Origin: Candidatus Igneacidithiobacillus taiwanensis
Lineage (GTDB): Bacteria > Pseudomonadota > Gammaproteobacteria > Acidithiobacillales > Acidithiobacillaceae
Length of the DNA: 6,962 nucleotides
Assembly (NCBI GenBank): GCA_002341825.1
Contig: DDOU01000164.1
Coordinates: 7,414-14,375, forward strand
Direction: 5' to 3'
The position numbers and the translations under genes were made by a program. A model generated the notes under the pieces. The model was given only the letters and a program-made list of their open reading frames with translations, was not told where the DNA came from and did not search any database. How positions within the stretch are numbered: the first letter of the stretch is position 1; every line of letters starts with the position of its first letter. Of this stretch, positions 1 through 5,847 are shown in pieces.

Positions 1-141
1 GTGATTGCGGTTGCCTTGGATGAAGCGCACCTTGTTGTCTTCGACGGTAACCTTGATACCGCAGCGACAGGCGCACATGTAGCAGGTGCTGTATTTGATC
101 TCCTGCTTCTTGTGATCCTCGAATTCCATGACCGTTGCCAT
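1..141 (-). CDS. soeA: SoeA-like molybdopterin oxidoreductase, N-terminal fragment
   Basis: The visible 47 residues are the N-terminus of a complex iron-sulfur molybdoenzyme catalytic subunit; the rest lies beyond the left edge. Residues 20-27 (CYMCACRC) give the CxxCxxxC pattern (Cys20, Cys23, Cys27, with an extra Cys25) that binds the N-terminal [4Fe-4S] cluster; the fourth ligand would be outside. The following GIKVTVEDNKVRFIQGNRNH is the usual beta stretch of this family. There is no twin-arginine signal, so the enzyme should be cytoplasmic, as known for SoeA, which oxidises sulfite to sulfate in sulfur bacteria with SoeB and SoeC. The ATG at 141 has an AGAGAGG-type ribosome site about 8 bases upstream; a second ATG four codons in has a poorer context. 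SoeA is my best reading from the motif and the sox neighbourhood. A formate dehydrogenase-like or polysulfide/thiosulfate reductase-like relative cannot be excluded from this short piece. Confidence 0.7.
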   Translation of the reverse strand, partial: MATVMEFEDHKKQEIKYSTCYMCACRCGIKVTVEDNKVRFIQGNRNH

Positions 142-242
142 CGCCAGACCTCTCTATAAAAGACAATACGCCCATCGGGAAGGCAGAGGGCAGATGGTGG
201 CCGAGCTCGGGTGATAAAGCAACTCAGGTTTTTTGATTTTGT

Positions 243-285
243 AATAAGAGCGACTTATTTGCCTACCACAGGCAAAGCGGATAAG
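243..285 (+). promoter_or_regulatory. Overlapping inverted repeats, possible operator or RNA switch
   Basis: Two perfect inverted repeats share bases in the divergent gap. AATAAG-agcga-CTTATT occupies 243-259 and TTTGCCT-accac-AGGCAAA occupies 258-276. The CTTAT at 254-258 can also pair with a second ATAAG at 281-285, which would enclose the second hairpin in a longer stem with a 5-base bulge. The two folds are mutually exclusive in RNA. The site is 34 bases before the start codon of the 101-aa gene. It could be a mutually exclusive leader structure or a DNA operator. No known riboswitch class was recognised. Confidence 0.4.
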
Positions 286-318
286 TTCATCAGGTACAGA
301 CCCGTGTGGAGATCCGAA

Positions 319-624
319 ATGAACCGTAGTGACTTCAAGGAACATACGCGCATTACCGTCACTTGGAAAGACAAGGAAGGCAAGCTGCGTCCCGGCAATT
401 TCTACGTCTATGCCCTGCTGAAGGATGCCATGATCGTCCGTGCCACGGACAAAGACGGCCTGCTGCGCAAGCTACCCTTCAGTGATGTGCTACGCATCGT
501 CAAGTGCCAGGAAGTTGCCCCTCAGGACCGCTACATGATCCCGGAAGAAGTCTTGAAAGAGAGCAACTGGAAGGACCGCGACGTAATGGTGCGCTACAGC
601 TCCTCACCGAACCGCGGCAAGTAA
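319..624 (+). CDS. Conserved-looking small protein of unknown function (101 aa)
   Basis: I do not recognise this family. The ATG at 319 is chosen because GTGGAG lies 7 bases upstream; an in-frame GTG at 211 would extend it by 36 residues through the inverted repeats and has a less convincing N-terminus. The protein has no signal peptide or membrane segment, so it should be cytoplasmic. Residues about 11-62 alternate hydrophobic and polar residues (RITVTW, FYVYAL, MIVRAT, LLRKLPFSDVLRIVK), which suggests a small all-beta barrel of SH3-like or Sm-like type. The C-terminal third is charged (PEEVLKESNWKDRDVMVRY) and ends in a basic tail. There is one cysteine (CQEV). It is divergent from the SoeA-like gene and convergent with moaC, with a terminator-like stem-loop 20 bases after its stop. 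A role near molybdoenzyme or sulfur metabolism is only suggested by position. Confidence 0.75.
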   Translation: MNRSDFKEHTRITVTWKDKEGKLRPGNFYVYALLKDAMIVRATDKDGLLRKLPFSDVLRIVKCQEVAPQDRYMIPEEVLKESNWKDRDVMVRYSSSPNRGK

Positions 625-644
625 ACGGACCACATCTAGCTTGG

Positions 645-670
645 CAACGGCGTCCTCTGGGGCGCCGTTG
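645..670. terminator. Stem-loop between convergent genes, probable bidirectional terminator
   Basis: CAACGGCGTCC at 645-655 pairs with GGGCGCCGTTG at 660-670, giving an 11-bp stem with one G-T wobble (653:662) and a 4-base loop (656-659). It sits between the stops of the 101-aa gene (624, plus) and moaC (689, minus), where a shared terminator is expected. The plus side is followed only by a loose T-rich stretch ending in CTTTT at 681-685, and the minus side has no T tract, so intrinsic termination may be partial or the stem may act mainly as an RNA 3' end stabiliser. Confidence 0.65.
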
Positions 671-688
671 TCGTATCAGTCTTTTGAC

Positions 689-1171
689 TTACCGTTGCCA
701 TATGCCCGATTTCCCACCCTCTTTGCGTAAGAGCTGGATTTCGCCGATCTCCATTCCGCGGTCGACTGCCTTGCACATGTCGTAGATGGTAAGCAGAGCG
801 ATCGTCACCGCGGTGAGCGCTTCCATTTCGACGCCAGTCTGCCCCTGACAAAGCACCTCAGCCTGACAACGTACCTGGCTGGCCTCAGCCTCCAGGAAAA
901 ATTCGATGTTCACTCCGGTGAGGGAGAGCGGGTGTGCCAAAGGGATCAGATCGGCGGTCTTCTTGCTGGCCTGAATGGCAGCGATACGCGCCACGGCGAG
1001 CACGTCACCTTTGTGTAGGGTACCGGAGCGTATACGCTCGAAGGTGGCTGGCTCCATACGAATGCTTCCAGAGGCCAAGGCTCGCCGCGCGGTGCTGGCT
1101 TTGTCGCCCACCTCGACCATCCGTGCCTCTCCTTGGGAGTTGAAATGGCTAAGCTGCACTTCATCATTCAA
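689..1171 (-). CDS. moaC: Cyclic pyranopterin monophosphate synthase MoaC
   Basis: MoaC converts 3',8-cyclo-7,8-dihydro-GTP, made by MoaA, into cyclic pyranopterin monophosphate, an early cytoplasmic step of molybdenum cofactor synthesis. The 160-aa product has the family's usual length and aligns end to end with E. coli MoaC from memory. Visible signatures are HKGDV with Lys54, [12 protein letters not shown] with His80, [12 protein letters not shown] with Glu115 and Glu117, [11 protein letters not shown] with Asp131 and Lys134, and [10 protein letters not shown]. The equivalents Lys51, His77, Asp128 and Lys131 of E. coli are active-site residues. The start is a TTG at 1171, with AAGGAG ten bases upstream; two nearby ATGs are out of frame, and starting at the internal Met18 would lose the conserved LSHFN.GEA segment. 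The gene stands alone here, with no other moa genes beside it. It can supply cofactor to the SoeA-like enzyme encoded 550 bases away. Its ribosome site overlaps a sigma54 promoter on the other strand. Confidence 0.97.
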   Translation of the reverse strand: MNDEVQLSHFNSQGEARMVEVGDKASTARRALASGSIRMEPATFERIRSGTLHKGDVLAVARIAAIQASKKTADLIPLAHPLSLTGVNIEFFLEAEASQVRCQAEVLCQGQTGVEMEALTAVTIALLTIYDMCKAVDRGMEIGEIQLLRKEGGKSGIWQR

Positions 1172-1176
1172 GATTT

Positions 1177-1192
1177 TGGCACTCCTTTTGCT
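1177..1192 (+). promoter_or_regulatory. Sigma54 (-24/-12) promoter of the binding protein-tspSR operon
   Basis: TGGCACTCCTTTTGCT matches the RpoN consensus TGGCACGNNNNTTGCW at all specified positions except the seventh. GG at 1178-1179 and GC at 1190-1191 have the exact required spacing. Counting from the C of GC as -12, transcription would begin near 1203, leaving a leader of about 25 bases before the ATG at 1228. The TTG at 1192, the longest possible start of the next gene, would then lie upstream of the transcript, which supports the ATG. The spacer and -12 half are also the complement of the moaC ribosome site, so part of the match could be shared constraint. Confidence 0.75.
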
Positions 1193-1227
1193 TGGGAAGG
1201 ATAGAGTTTACTCTTTCATCGGTACCT

Positions 1228-2745
1228 ATGCGTATATTGCGTTTGTCGTTTCCCCTCTGCCTCGCCCTTTTTCTCTATCCGATACTCGGGATGGCGAGTT
1301 TGCGCTTTCTGCTGCCACCGGTAAGCAGTCCGACGGTGATGTATGCGGCATTCCAGCCCCTGACTGCCGAACTGGAAAAAACGCTCGGGGAATCTATCGA
1401 ACTTAGCTTCAGTGCCGACCTGCATCAATTCTACCTAAAGGCAGCAGAAAAACGAGCACAAATCGTCTTGCTCTGCCCTATTGCCTATCTGAAGGTGGCG
1501 CACCAGAGCCCCTACGTTCCTCTGGTTGGTCTCACTCCTCCGCCCCTCGGTGACTACAGTGTCATCGTCGTACGACGCGATAGCAGCATCCATAACGTGT
1601 TACAGCTGCGCGGAAAATCCTTTGTGCTTGGGAATCCTTCCTGCGCAGCCTCGGCTTTGGTTCCCCTGTCGCTCCTCAACGCAGTGGGTATTTCGCCAAA
1701 ACAACTGAGCGAATTGCACCAGGGTGGCACCGACGGTAATGCCCTGATGGATGTGGCGGCGCGTTTCTACGACGCCACGGCAGTCGCAGAAAATGTCGCG
1801 GCACCGTACCTGCGTGCCGGAACCCTGCGCGTGATCGCGCGTAGCTCTGTCGGACCTGGCGATCTCATCGCCGCATCGATGGAGGTACCCGCCGAGCAGC
1901 GCGCCGATCTACGGCGTGCTCTACTACAGATGGCGCACAGTGCCCCTGCCGCAATGACGGCCATTCGTCCTCTAGCCACGGGATTCACTGCGGTTCCCGC
2001 CGGTACCTATGCCCCACTGCGCAGCCTCTATGCGGACTTGTACGGGGTAACATTGACTCCGCTTGTAGAGCGCCCGCGCTGGCGACTGGGTATCCCGCCA
2101 GCCTTTTCGCCGCTAGCGGCGGCGCACGTTTTTGAACCGCTACGTGCCGCTTTGGAACAGGCGACCGGCAAAGCAATCGAGATTTCCGTGGCCAACAATG
2201 AGCGTGACTATCTTCATCAGATACGTATCGGCTACTATCAGTTTGCCCTGATGAGTCCGCTCATGTTTGCGGCATTGCACGGCGTGGCTCATCCCCTCGC
2301 GACGCTAGTCACTGACGCCAATACTGCCGGGTTGGCGCTGGTGCGCGTTGCCGGTAACACACCCACGTATGGTAGCCTTCGCGTCGCCTTCGGCAGCCCC
2401 TATTGTAGCGCCAAACAACTACTGGCCGATAAGGTGCGCGAGCAGGCGGGGCAACGTCAACTCCACTGGTGGCCGGTCGGATCGGAGCGGGCGGTTTTCT
2501 CCGCCCTGGGTCAGGGTAAGGCGATGTGGGGCATTGTTCGTGCGGCTTCGGTGGACAATCTTGCTGCATCTATGCCAGGAACTTTCGAGATCATCGCGCG
2601 TGCGGGTCCAGCGCCGGCCTGGCACCTCGTGACCAGTAACGCCATTTCGTCACCGGTACGAGAGAAAATTCGCAACAATCTCGCTACAATTCCCGCACAG
2701 GCTCTCGTAGCCGCAGGATTTGCAGGAATTCAACCAACTCCATGA
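1228..2745 (+). CDS. Secreted protein with two tandem PhnD-like solute-binding domains
   Basis: This 505-aa protein starts with a type I signal peptide (basic MRILR, hydrophobic 7-20, likely cut after GMA23), so it should be periplasmic. It contains two copies of a type 2 periplasmic binding fold of the PhnD (phosphate/phosphonate-binding) kind, about residues 24-275 and 286-501. The repeats are visible as FQPLTAELEKTLGESIELS (42-60) against FEPLRAALEQATGKAIEIS (302-320), LLCPIAYL (81-88) against LMSPLMFA (341-348), and GNPSC (135-139) against GSPYC (389-393). No permease or ATPase gene is adjacent, and the kinase gene follows at once, so a sensory role with TspS is more likely than transport. 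Mature cysteines are Cys83, Cys139 and Cys393. The ATG at 1228 has only GGTA close upstream, but the signal peptide and the predicted transcript start favour it over the TTG at 1192. The ligand is unknown; a sulfur oxyanion is my inference. Confidence 0.85.
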   Translation: MRILRLSFPLCLALFLYPILGMASLRFLLPPVSSPTVMYAAFQPLTAELEKTLGESIELSFSADLHQFYLKAAEKRAQIVLLCPIAYLKVAHQSPYVPLVGLTPPPLGDYSVIVVRRDSSIHNVLQLRGKSFVLGNPSCAASALVPLSLLNAVGISPKQLSELHQGGTDGNALMDVAARFYDATAVAENVAAPYLRAGTLRVIARSSVGPGDLIAASMEVPAEQRADLRRALLQMAHSAPAAMTAIRPLATGFTAVPAGTYAPLRSLYADLYGVTLTPLVERPRWRLGIPPAFSPLAAAHVFEPLRAALEQATGKAIEISVANNERDYLHQIRIGYYQFALMSPLMFAALHGVAHPLATLVTDANTAGLALVRVAGNTPTYGSLRVAFGSPYCSAKQLLADKVREQAGQRQLHWWPVGSERAVFSALGQGKAMWGIVRAASVDNLAASMPGTFEIIARAGPAPAWHLVTSNAISSPVREKIRNNLATIPAQALVAAGFAGIQPTP

Positions 2746-2773
2746 TGGCTTCACCTCTCTTGTAGAGCACGCA

Positions 2774-4219
2774 GTGATCCCTACTATACCGCGACTCTGG
2801 CAGCGGCTGACTTGGCGCAGTAAAAGCATGGCGCTGGTGGTGTTACTGATTGCCATGATCTATCTCTTGATCGCCGCGTTCCTGTACACCTCGGTACGCG
2901 AGGACTTGAGTAGCCAGGTAGAAACAGAGACACGACATCTCACGGAGAGTATCGCCCTATCTGCGGCGAATCCTCTGCTGCTCAAGGATGCTGGGCAGCT
3001 CGCACAACTGACACACAAACCCAACTCGCTGGTTTCGGGAATCCTGATCGTTGGTCGCAACAATACCATTCTTGCAAGCGACCAGCTTGCCGAGGTAGGC
3101 ACCCATTTGACCGCTGACGCGCTGCAGAAAATCAGCAAACAATATACCTATTCGGCTCCCATCGTCGCGGGAACCCAGCGCTTGGGTACCGTCTGGCTGC
3201 GGAGCAACGCGAAAGAAATCAATGCAGTCATCGCCAAAAAGCTAGAGCACACCACGAGTCGCTTGCTTTTTCTTGGTATCAGCACCGCGGTGATCGGCCT
3301 GATTGGTGCATACTTGGTCAGTCTCGCCATCACTCGGCCTGTTTCGCGCCTGCGTCGGGAAATGGAGTTCATGGAGCGTCAGCTTGGCATCCAGAATGAA
3401 CCACCGTCGACAGAACCCGATGATTATCACGATGAATTGCATCATCTCGAATTGGCATTTCGTTCCTTGGCCACCCGTCTGCACGAGCATTTGTTGGAGC
3501 TGCGCAAACTCCACCAGCGGCAGCAAGCGATGCAGTGCATGGTTACCATTGGTCAGATGTCGTCGCAAGTTGCCCACGAGATCCGCAATGCGTTGTCTTC
3601 GGTGCGCGGTGCCGCCCGTTACTTGGTGCGCTATGACGATCGCGACAATCGCGAGGAATTTCTGCGTATCATTGAAGAGGAAGTACAGCGTCTTTATGAC
3701 ATGACCCAAGGTTTTCTCGATTTTGGCCGCAGCTATGACGCCAAGCTAGAAAATCAAGAACTCTGTTTGTTTCTGCAACGTTGTTTGCAACGACATCAGT
3801 CGGATTTCGATGCACGGTCCATTGCGGTCCACCTCAATTGCCAGGCGCCGATACATGCCAATTTTGATGCCTCGTTGCTGGCGCAGGCAATGAGCAATCT
3901 CTTACTCAATGCCTGCGATGCAGTACCCAACCCGGGAGGCAAGATAGTGGTTACCGCCGAACCCAACGTCGAGGGCATACAAATTCGCGTGCAGGACAAC
4001 GGCCCGGGGGTTCCAGAAGAGCGGCGCAGCGAAATTTTCAAACCTTACGTGACCAGCAAGACCAAAGGTAGTGGACTTGGACTAGCGGTTGTCGCCAAAA
4101 TCATGATGGTGCATGAGGGGAGCGTCGAACTAGTGCAGACATCGGACGCGGGCGCTTGTTTTGTTCTTTCCCTGCCCCTACGCGCCGAGAAGCCACCGAT
4201 ACTGGAAAACGAGAGCTGA
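2774..4219 (+). CDS. tspS: Membrane sensor histidine kinase TspS
   Basis: This is the sensor kinase of the pair that controls sox genes. With the GTG start at 2774 it has 481 residues: a first membrane segment at 19-41, a periplasmic sensor region at about 42-160, a second membrane segment at 163-187, a HAMP linker to about 240, a HisKA dimerisation domain with the H box QVAHEIRN (His268), and an HATPase domain with the N box NLLLNACD (Asn375, Asn379), G1 DNGPGV (408-413) and G2 GSGLGL (432-437). All catalytic motifs are intact. The periplasmic region (for example SGILIVGRNNTILASD) looks Cache/PDC-like and has no cysteine. The start is uncertain: GTG 2774 has a weak GAG 7 bases before it; TTG 2720 overlaps the preceding stop and has poor spacing; ATG 2828 would sit inside the first membrane segment. 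It lies 28 bases after the binding-protein gene and 8 before tspR. The name follows the A. caldus TspS/TspR-sox arrangement. Confidence 0.88.
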   Translation: MIPTIPRLWQRLTWRSKSMALVVLLIAMIYLLIAAFLYTSVREDLSSQVETETRHLTESIALSAANPLLLKDAGQLAQLTHKPNSLVSGILIVGRNNTILASDQLAEVGTHLTADALQKISKQYTYSAPIVAGTQRLGTVWLRSNAKEINAVIAKKLEHTTSRLLFLGISTAVIGLIGAYLVSLAITRPVSRLRREMEFMERQLGIQNEPPSTEPDDYHDELHHLELAFRSLATRLHEHLLELRKLHQRQQAMQCMVTIGQMSSQVAHEIRNALSSVRGAARYLVRYDDRDNREEFLRIIEEEVQRLYDMTQGFLDFGRSYDAKLENQELCLFLQRCLQRHQSDFDARSIAVHLNCQAPIHANFDASLLAQAMSNLLLNACDAVPNPGGKIVVTAEPNVEGIQIRVQDNGPGVPEERRSEIFKPYVTSKTKGSGLGLAVVAKIMMVHEGSVELVQTSDAGACFVLSLPLRAEKPPILENES

Positions 4220-4227
4220 GGAGTCGC

Positions 4228-5595
4228 ATGGATACAATGATTCTGGTAGTCGAGGACGAGCGTAATCTTCGTCGCGTCCTGGCGGCCATATTGCGCGCCG
4301 AAGGGTTTTCCGTGCTGGAGGCAGAGTCGGCAGAGGAAGCGCTGGAACTCCTACAAAACAACACGCCCTCCCTGATTTTAAGCGATCAGCGCCTCCCCGG
4401 CATGCCAGGAATAGAGCTTTTGCGTCGGGTCAAGGCTACCTATCCGGCCATTCCCGTCATCATCAGCACCGCCTATGGCGAAATCGATCAGGCGGTCGAG
4501 GTGATCAAGGCTGGCGCCGAACATTATCTGACCAAGCCTGTGGACGAGGGAGAGCTGCTGGCTCTAATTCGACAAGTCCTCGAACGCGGTGGACGCCATC
4601 TTCCACCACCGCGCCAGATACCGCGCCGGCACGGACTGATTGGGGTAAGTCGCGCCATCACCCAGCTATTGGAGATCATCGACCTCGTCGCACCGGCCCC
4701 GTCCAATGTACTGATTACCGGTGAATCCGGCACCGGCAAAGAACTGGTGGCGCGCGCCCTACACAACGCCTCCGGACGGCGAGATCAACCATTCGTAGCC
4801 TTCAATTGCGGGGCCATTCCCCTCGATTTGGTCGAGAGCGAGATCTTTGGTTACGAGCGCGGTGCCTTCACCGGCGCCATCCGCAGTCAGGCCGGCAAAT
4901 TGGAAACCGCCGCCGGCGGGACATTGTTCCTCGACGAAGTTGGTGACATGCCACTGCCCATGCAGGTAAAACTCTTGCGGGCGCTGCAGGAACGCGAGTT
5001 CAGTCGTCTCGGCACCCATCAGCCGATTCGATTACAAGCACGGATCGTTGCTGCCACGCATATCGACCTCAAGCAAGCGATTCAAGACGGACGCTTCCGT
5101 GAGGATCTCTACTATCGCCTCAATGTTATCCCGCTGCACATCCCGCCACTGCGTGAGCGCCGCGCCGACATCGCCCCACTGGTGGAGCACTTTTTGGAGA
5201 AAATTTGCCACGAGATTGGCCGCAGCAAAGTAGAGATCGATCGTGATGCCCTGAGCTGTCTGGAGCGCTACTCCTGGCCCGGAAACATTCGTCAACTCGA
5301 AAATCTTTTGGAGCGGACGGTAGTGCTCACCCGGCAGAATAGTATCGGTCGACAAGATCTGCCACAGGAACTGCGTGACTGTACTGCGGGCGTGGAAGGT
5401 AGCAGCGTCAGCCCCTTCGACCTGCCAGCCATAGAGCGTCAGACCGTGCTCAGCGCGCTGGAGAAGACGCGATTCAATCAAAGTCAGGCCGCCCTATTAC
5501 TCGGCATTAGCCGTAAACAGCTGCGCACAAAAATGAAGAACATGGGGCTGCTGGCGGATCAAGGACCAGAAGATGATGGTCCGGATGGCGAATAG
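4228..5595 (+). CDS. tspR: NtrC-family sigma54-dependent response regulator TspR
   Basis: This 455-aa activator would be phosphorylated by TspS and drive open-complex formation by sigma54 RNA polymerase at the sox promoter. The receiver domain (1-120) has the acidic pair Glu9/Asp10, phospho-acceptor Asp53 in [10 protein letters not shown], Thr81 and Lys103. The AAA+ domain (about 137-370) has Walker A GESGTGKE (165-172), the sigma54-contact loop GAFTGA (212-217), Walker [11 protein letters not shown] with Asp236/Glu237, and the arginine region [11 protein letters not shown] (290-300). The C-terminal Fis-type helix-turn-helix is [20 protein letters not shown] (417-436). All parts are complete, so it should be fully functional. 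The ATG at 4228 is preceded by GAGGAG with a 4-base gap, 8 bases after the tspS stop, so the two are translationally close. Palindromes at 5602-5619 and 5761-5793 are candidate binding sites. Confidence 0.95.
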   Translation: MDTMILVVEDERNLRRVLAAILRAEGFSVLEAESAEEALELLQNNTPSLILSDQRLPGMPGIELLRRVKATYPAIPVIISTAYGEIDQAVEVIKAGAEHYLTKPVDEGELLALIRQVLERGGRHLPPPRQIPRRHGLIGVSRAITQLLEIIDLVAPAPSNVLITGESGTGKELVARALHNASGRRDQPFVAFNCGAIPLDLVESEIFGYERGAFTGAIRSQAGKLETAAGGTLFLDEVGDMPLPMQVKLLRALQEREFSRLGTHQPIRLQARIVAATHIDLKQAIQDGRFREDLYYRLNVIPLHIPPLRERRADIAPLVEHFLEKICHEIGRSKVEIDRDALSCLERYSWPGNIRQLENLLERTVVLTRQNSIGRQDLPQELRDCTAGVEGSSVSPFDLPAIERQTVLSALEKTRFNQSQAALLLGISRKQLRTKMKNMGLLADQGPEDDGPDGE

Positions 5596-5601
5596 GGGGG
5601 C

Positions 5602-5619
5602 TTGTGCCTTTCGGCACAA
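5602..5619. promoter_or_regulatory. Candidate TspR enhancer palindrome
   Basis: TTGTGCC-TTTC-GGCACAA is a perfect 7-bp inverted repeat six bases after the tspR stop. Its core TGTGCC-N4-GGCACA has the same length, spacing and all but one base per half of the TspR upstream activator site that I recall for A. caldus soxX, TGTCCC-AAAT-GGGACA. Its centre is about 218 bases before the predicted soxX transcript start, a workable enhancer distance. It could also form an RNA hairpin after tspR, but no T tract follows, so a true intrinsic terminator is less likely. Confidence 0.6.
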
Positions 5620-5620
5620 T

Positions 5621-5659
5621 CGCCTTGCCGTTGCGGATCGAAACGAGCTTTCCAAGGCG
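5621..5659. repeat. Inverted repeat CGCCTTG-N25-CAAGGCG
   Basis: Perfect 7-base arms lie at 5621-5627 and 5653-5659, directly after the palindrome at 5602-5619. In RNA they could close a larger structured 3' end for the tspR transcript, with a further short CGTT/AACG pairing inside. Function is unknown; the arms are short enough that chance is possible. Confidence 0.35.
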
Positions 5660-5667
5660 CAGCGCGG

Positions 5668-5687
5668 TTGCTGACCCAGCCCAGCAA
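5668..5687. repeat. Inverted repeat TTGCTG-N8-CAGCAA
   Basis: Perfect 6-base arms at 5668-5673 and 5682-5687 within the tspR-soxX gap. It has no T tract and is weak alone; it is listed because it is one of a run of inverted repeats in this gap. Confidence 0.3.
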
Positions 5688-5714
5688 TCTAGTCGAGATC
5701 AATACACATCTATC

Positions 5715-5737
5715 TGAATAACTTCATTATTTATTCA
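5715..5737. repeat. AT-rich inverted repeat TGAATAA-N9-TTATTCA
   Basis: Perfect 7-base arms at 5715-5721 and 5731-5737 lie in the most AT-rich part of the gap, about 65-90 bases upstream of the -24 element. This is where DNA bending between an enhancer and a sigma54 promoter is usually needed, for example by IHF, although no clear IHF consensus could be made out. It may instead bind another regulator. Confidence 0.4.
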
Positions 5738-5760
5738 ACATCTCTGGAATGGCAGGTCTT

Positions 5761-5793
5761 TCCCACCACATTGAAAAGTGGGTAAAGGTGGGA
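5761..5793. promoter_or_regulatory. Promoter-proximal GTGGG half-sites upstream of soxX
   Basis: TCCCACC (5761-5767) and GGTGGGA (5787-5793) form an inverted repeat with a 19-base spacer, and a third copy, GTGGG, lies at 5778-5782. The two direct copies are 11 bases apart, about one helical turn, so proteins bound there would face the same side. The group ends ten bases before the -24 element. It may be a proximal TspR site, since its TCCCA/TGGGA halves resemble those of the A. caldus site, or a site for another regulator. Confidence 0.45.
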
Positions 5794-5802
5794 TTTCTAA
5801 CC

Positions 5803-5818
5803 TGGCACGGAAACTGCT
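5803..5818 (+). promoter_or_regulatory. Sigma54 (-24/-12) promoter of soxXYZ
   Basis: TGGCACGGAAACTGCT matches the RpoN consensus TGGCACGNNNNTTGCW except for C in place of the first T of the -12 element. GG is at 5804-5805 and GC at 5816-5817, with correct spacing. Counting from C5817 as -12 places the transcript start at G5829, about 39 bases before the soxX ATG. A sigma54 promoter with the same GG/GC elements and a G start has been reported, as I recall, before soxX of A. caldus. The upstream NtrC-type gene supplies the required activator. Confidence 0.88.
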
Positions 5819-5831
5819 CTAAAAGATAGCA

Positions 5832-5847
5832 CCGGGTAAGAGCCCGG
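5832..5847 (+). other. Leader hairpin in the sox transcript
   Basis: CCGGG (5832-5836) pairs with CCCGG (5843-5847) around a 6-base loop. It begins within a few bases of the predicted transcript 5' end and ends 10 bases before the AGGAG ribosome site of soxX. A stem at the very 5' end commonly protects an mRNA from decay; this function is inferred. Confidence 0.45.

Noticed and set aside
201..240. CCGAGCTCGG palindrome and following T-rich stretch as a terminator
   Set aside because: The palindrome has no loop, so it is a poor RNA hairpin. The alternative stem reaching the T tract needs a bulge and is weak, and no gene upstream on the plus strand would need termination there.
933..948. TGTGCC-AAAG-GGATCA as a TspR enhancer for the tspSR operon
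   Set aside because: Only four of six bases match in the right half, and the bases encode the invariant LIPLAHP segment of moaC, so the resemblance is explained by protein constraint.
1129..1139. CTCC-TTG-GGAG palindrome near the start of moaC as a regulator site
   Set aside because: Arms are only four bases, within coding sequence, and do not match the enhancer pattern seen elsewhere in the window.
1192..1227. Longer TTG start for the binding-protein gene (12 extra residues)
   Set aside because: It would place polar residues before a clear signal peptide, it has no ribosome site upstream, and the TTG lies inside the predicted sigma54 promoter, before the transcript start.
3242..3709. Long minus-strand open frame (155 codons) opposite tspS
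   Set aside because: It lies fully opposite a kinase with every catalytic motif intact and has no ribosome site or recognisable motifs; it is a shadow of tspS codon structure.
5032..5481. Minus-strand open frame (149 codons) opposite tspR
   Set aside because: It mirrors the conserved AAA+ and DNA-binding coding sequence and has no independent support.
5750..5764. Second sigma54-like site TGGCAGG before soxX
   Set aside because: The -24 half resembles the consensus, but the position of the -12 element reads TCCC, without the required GC.
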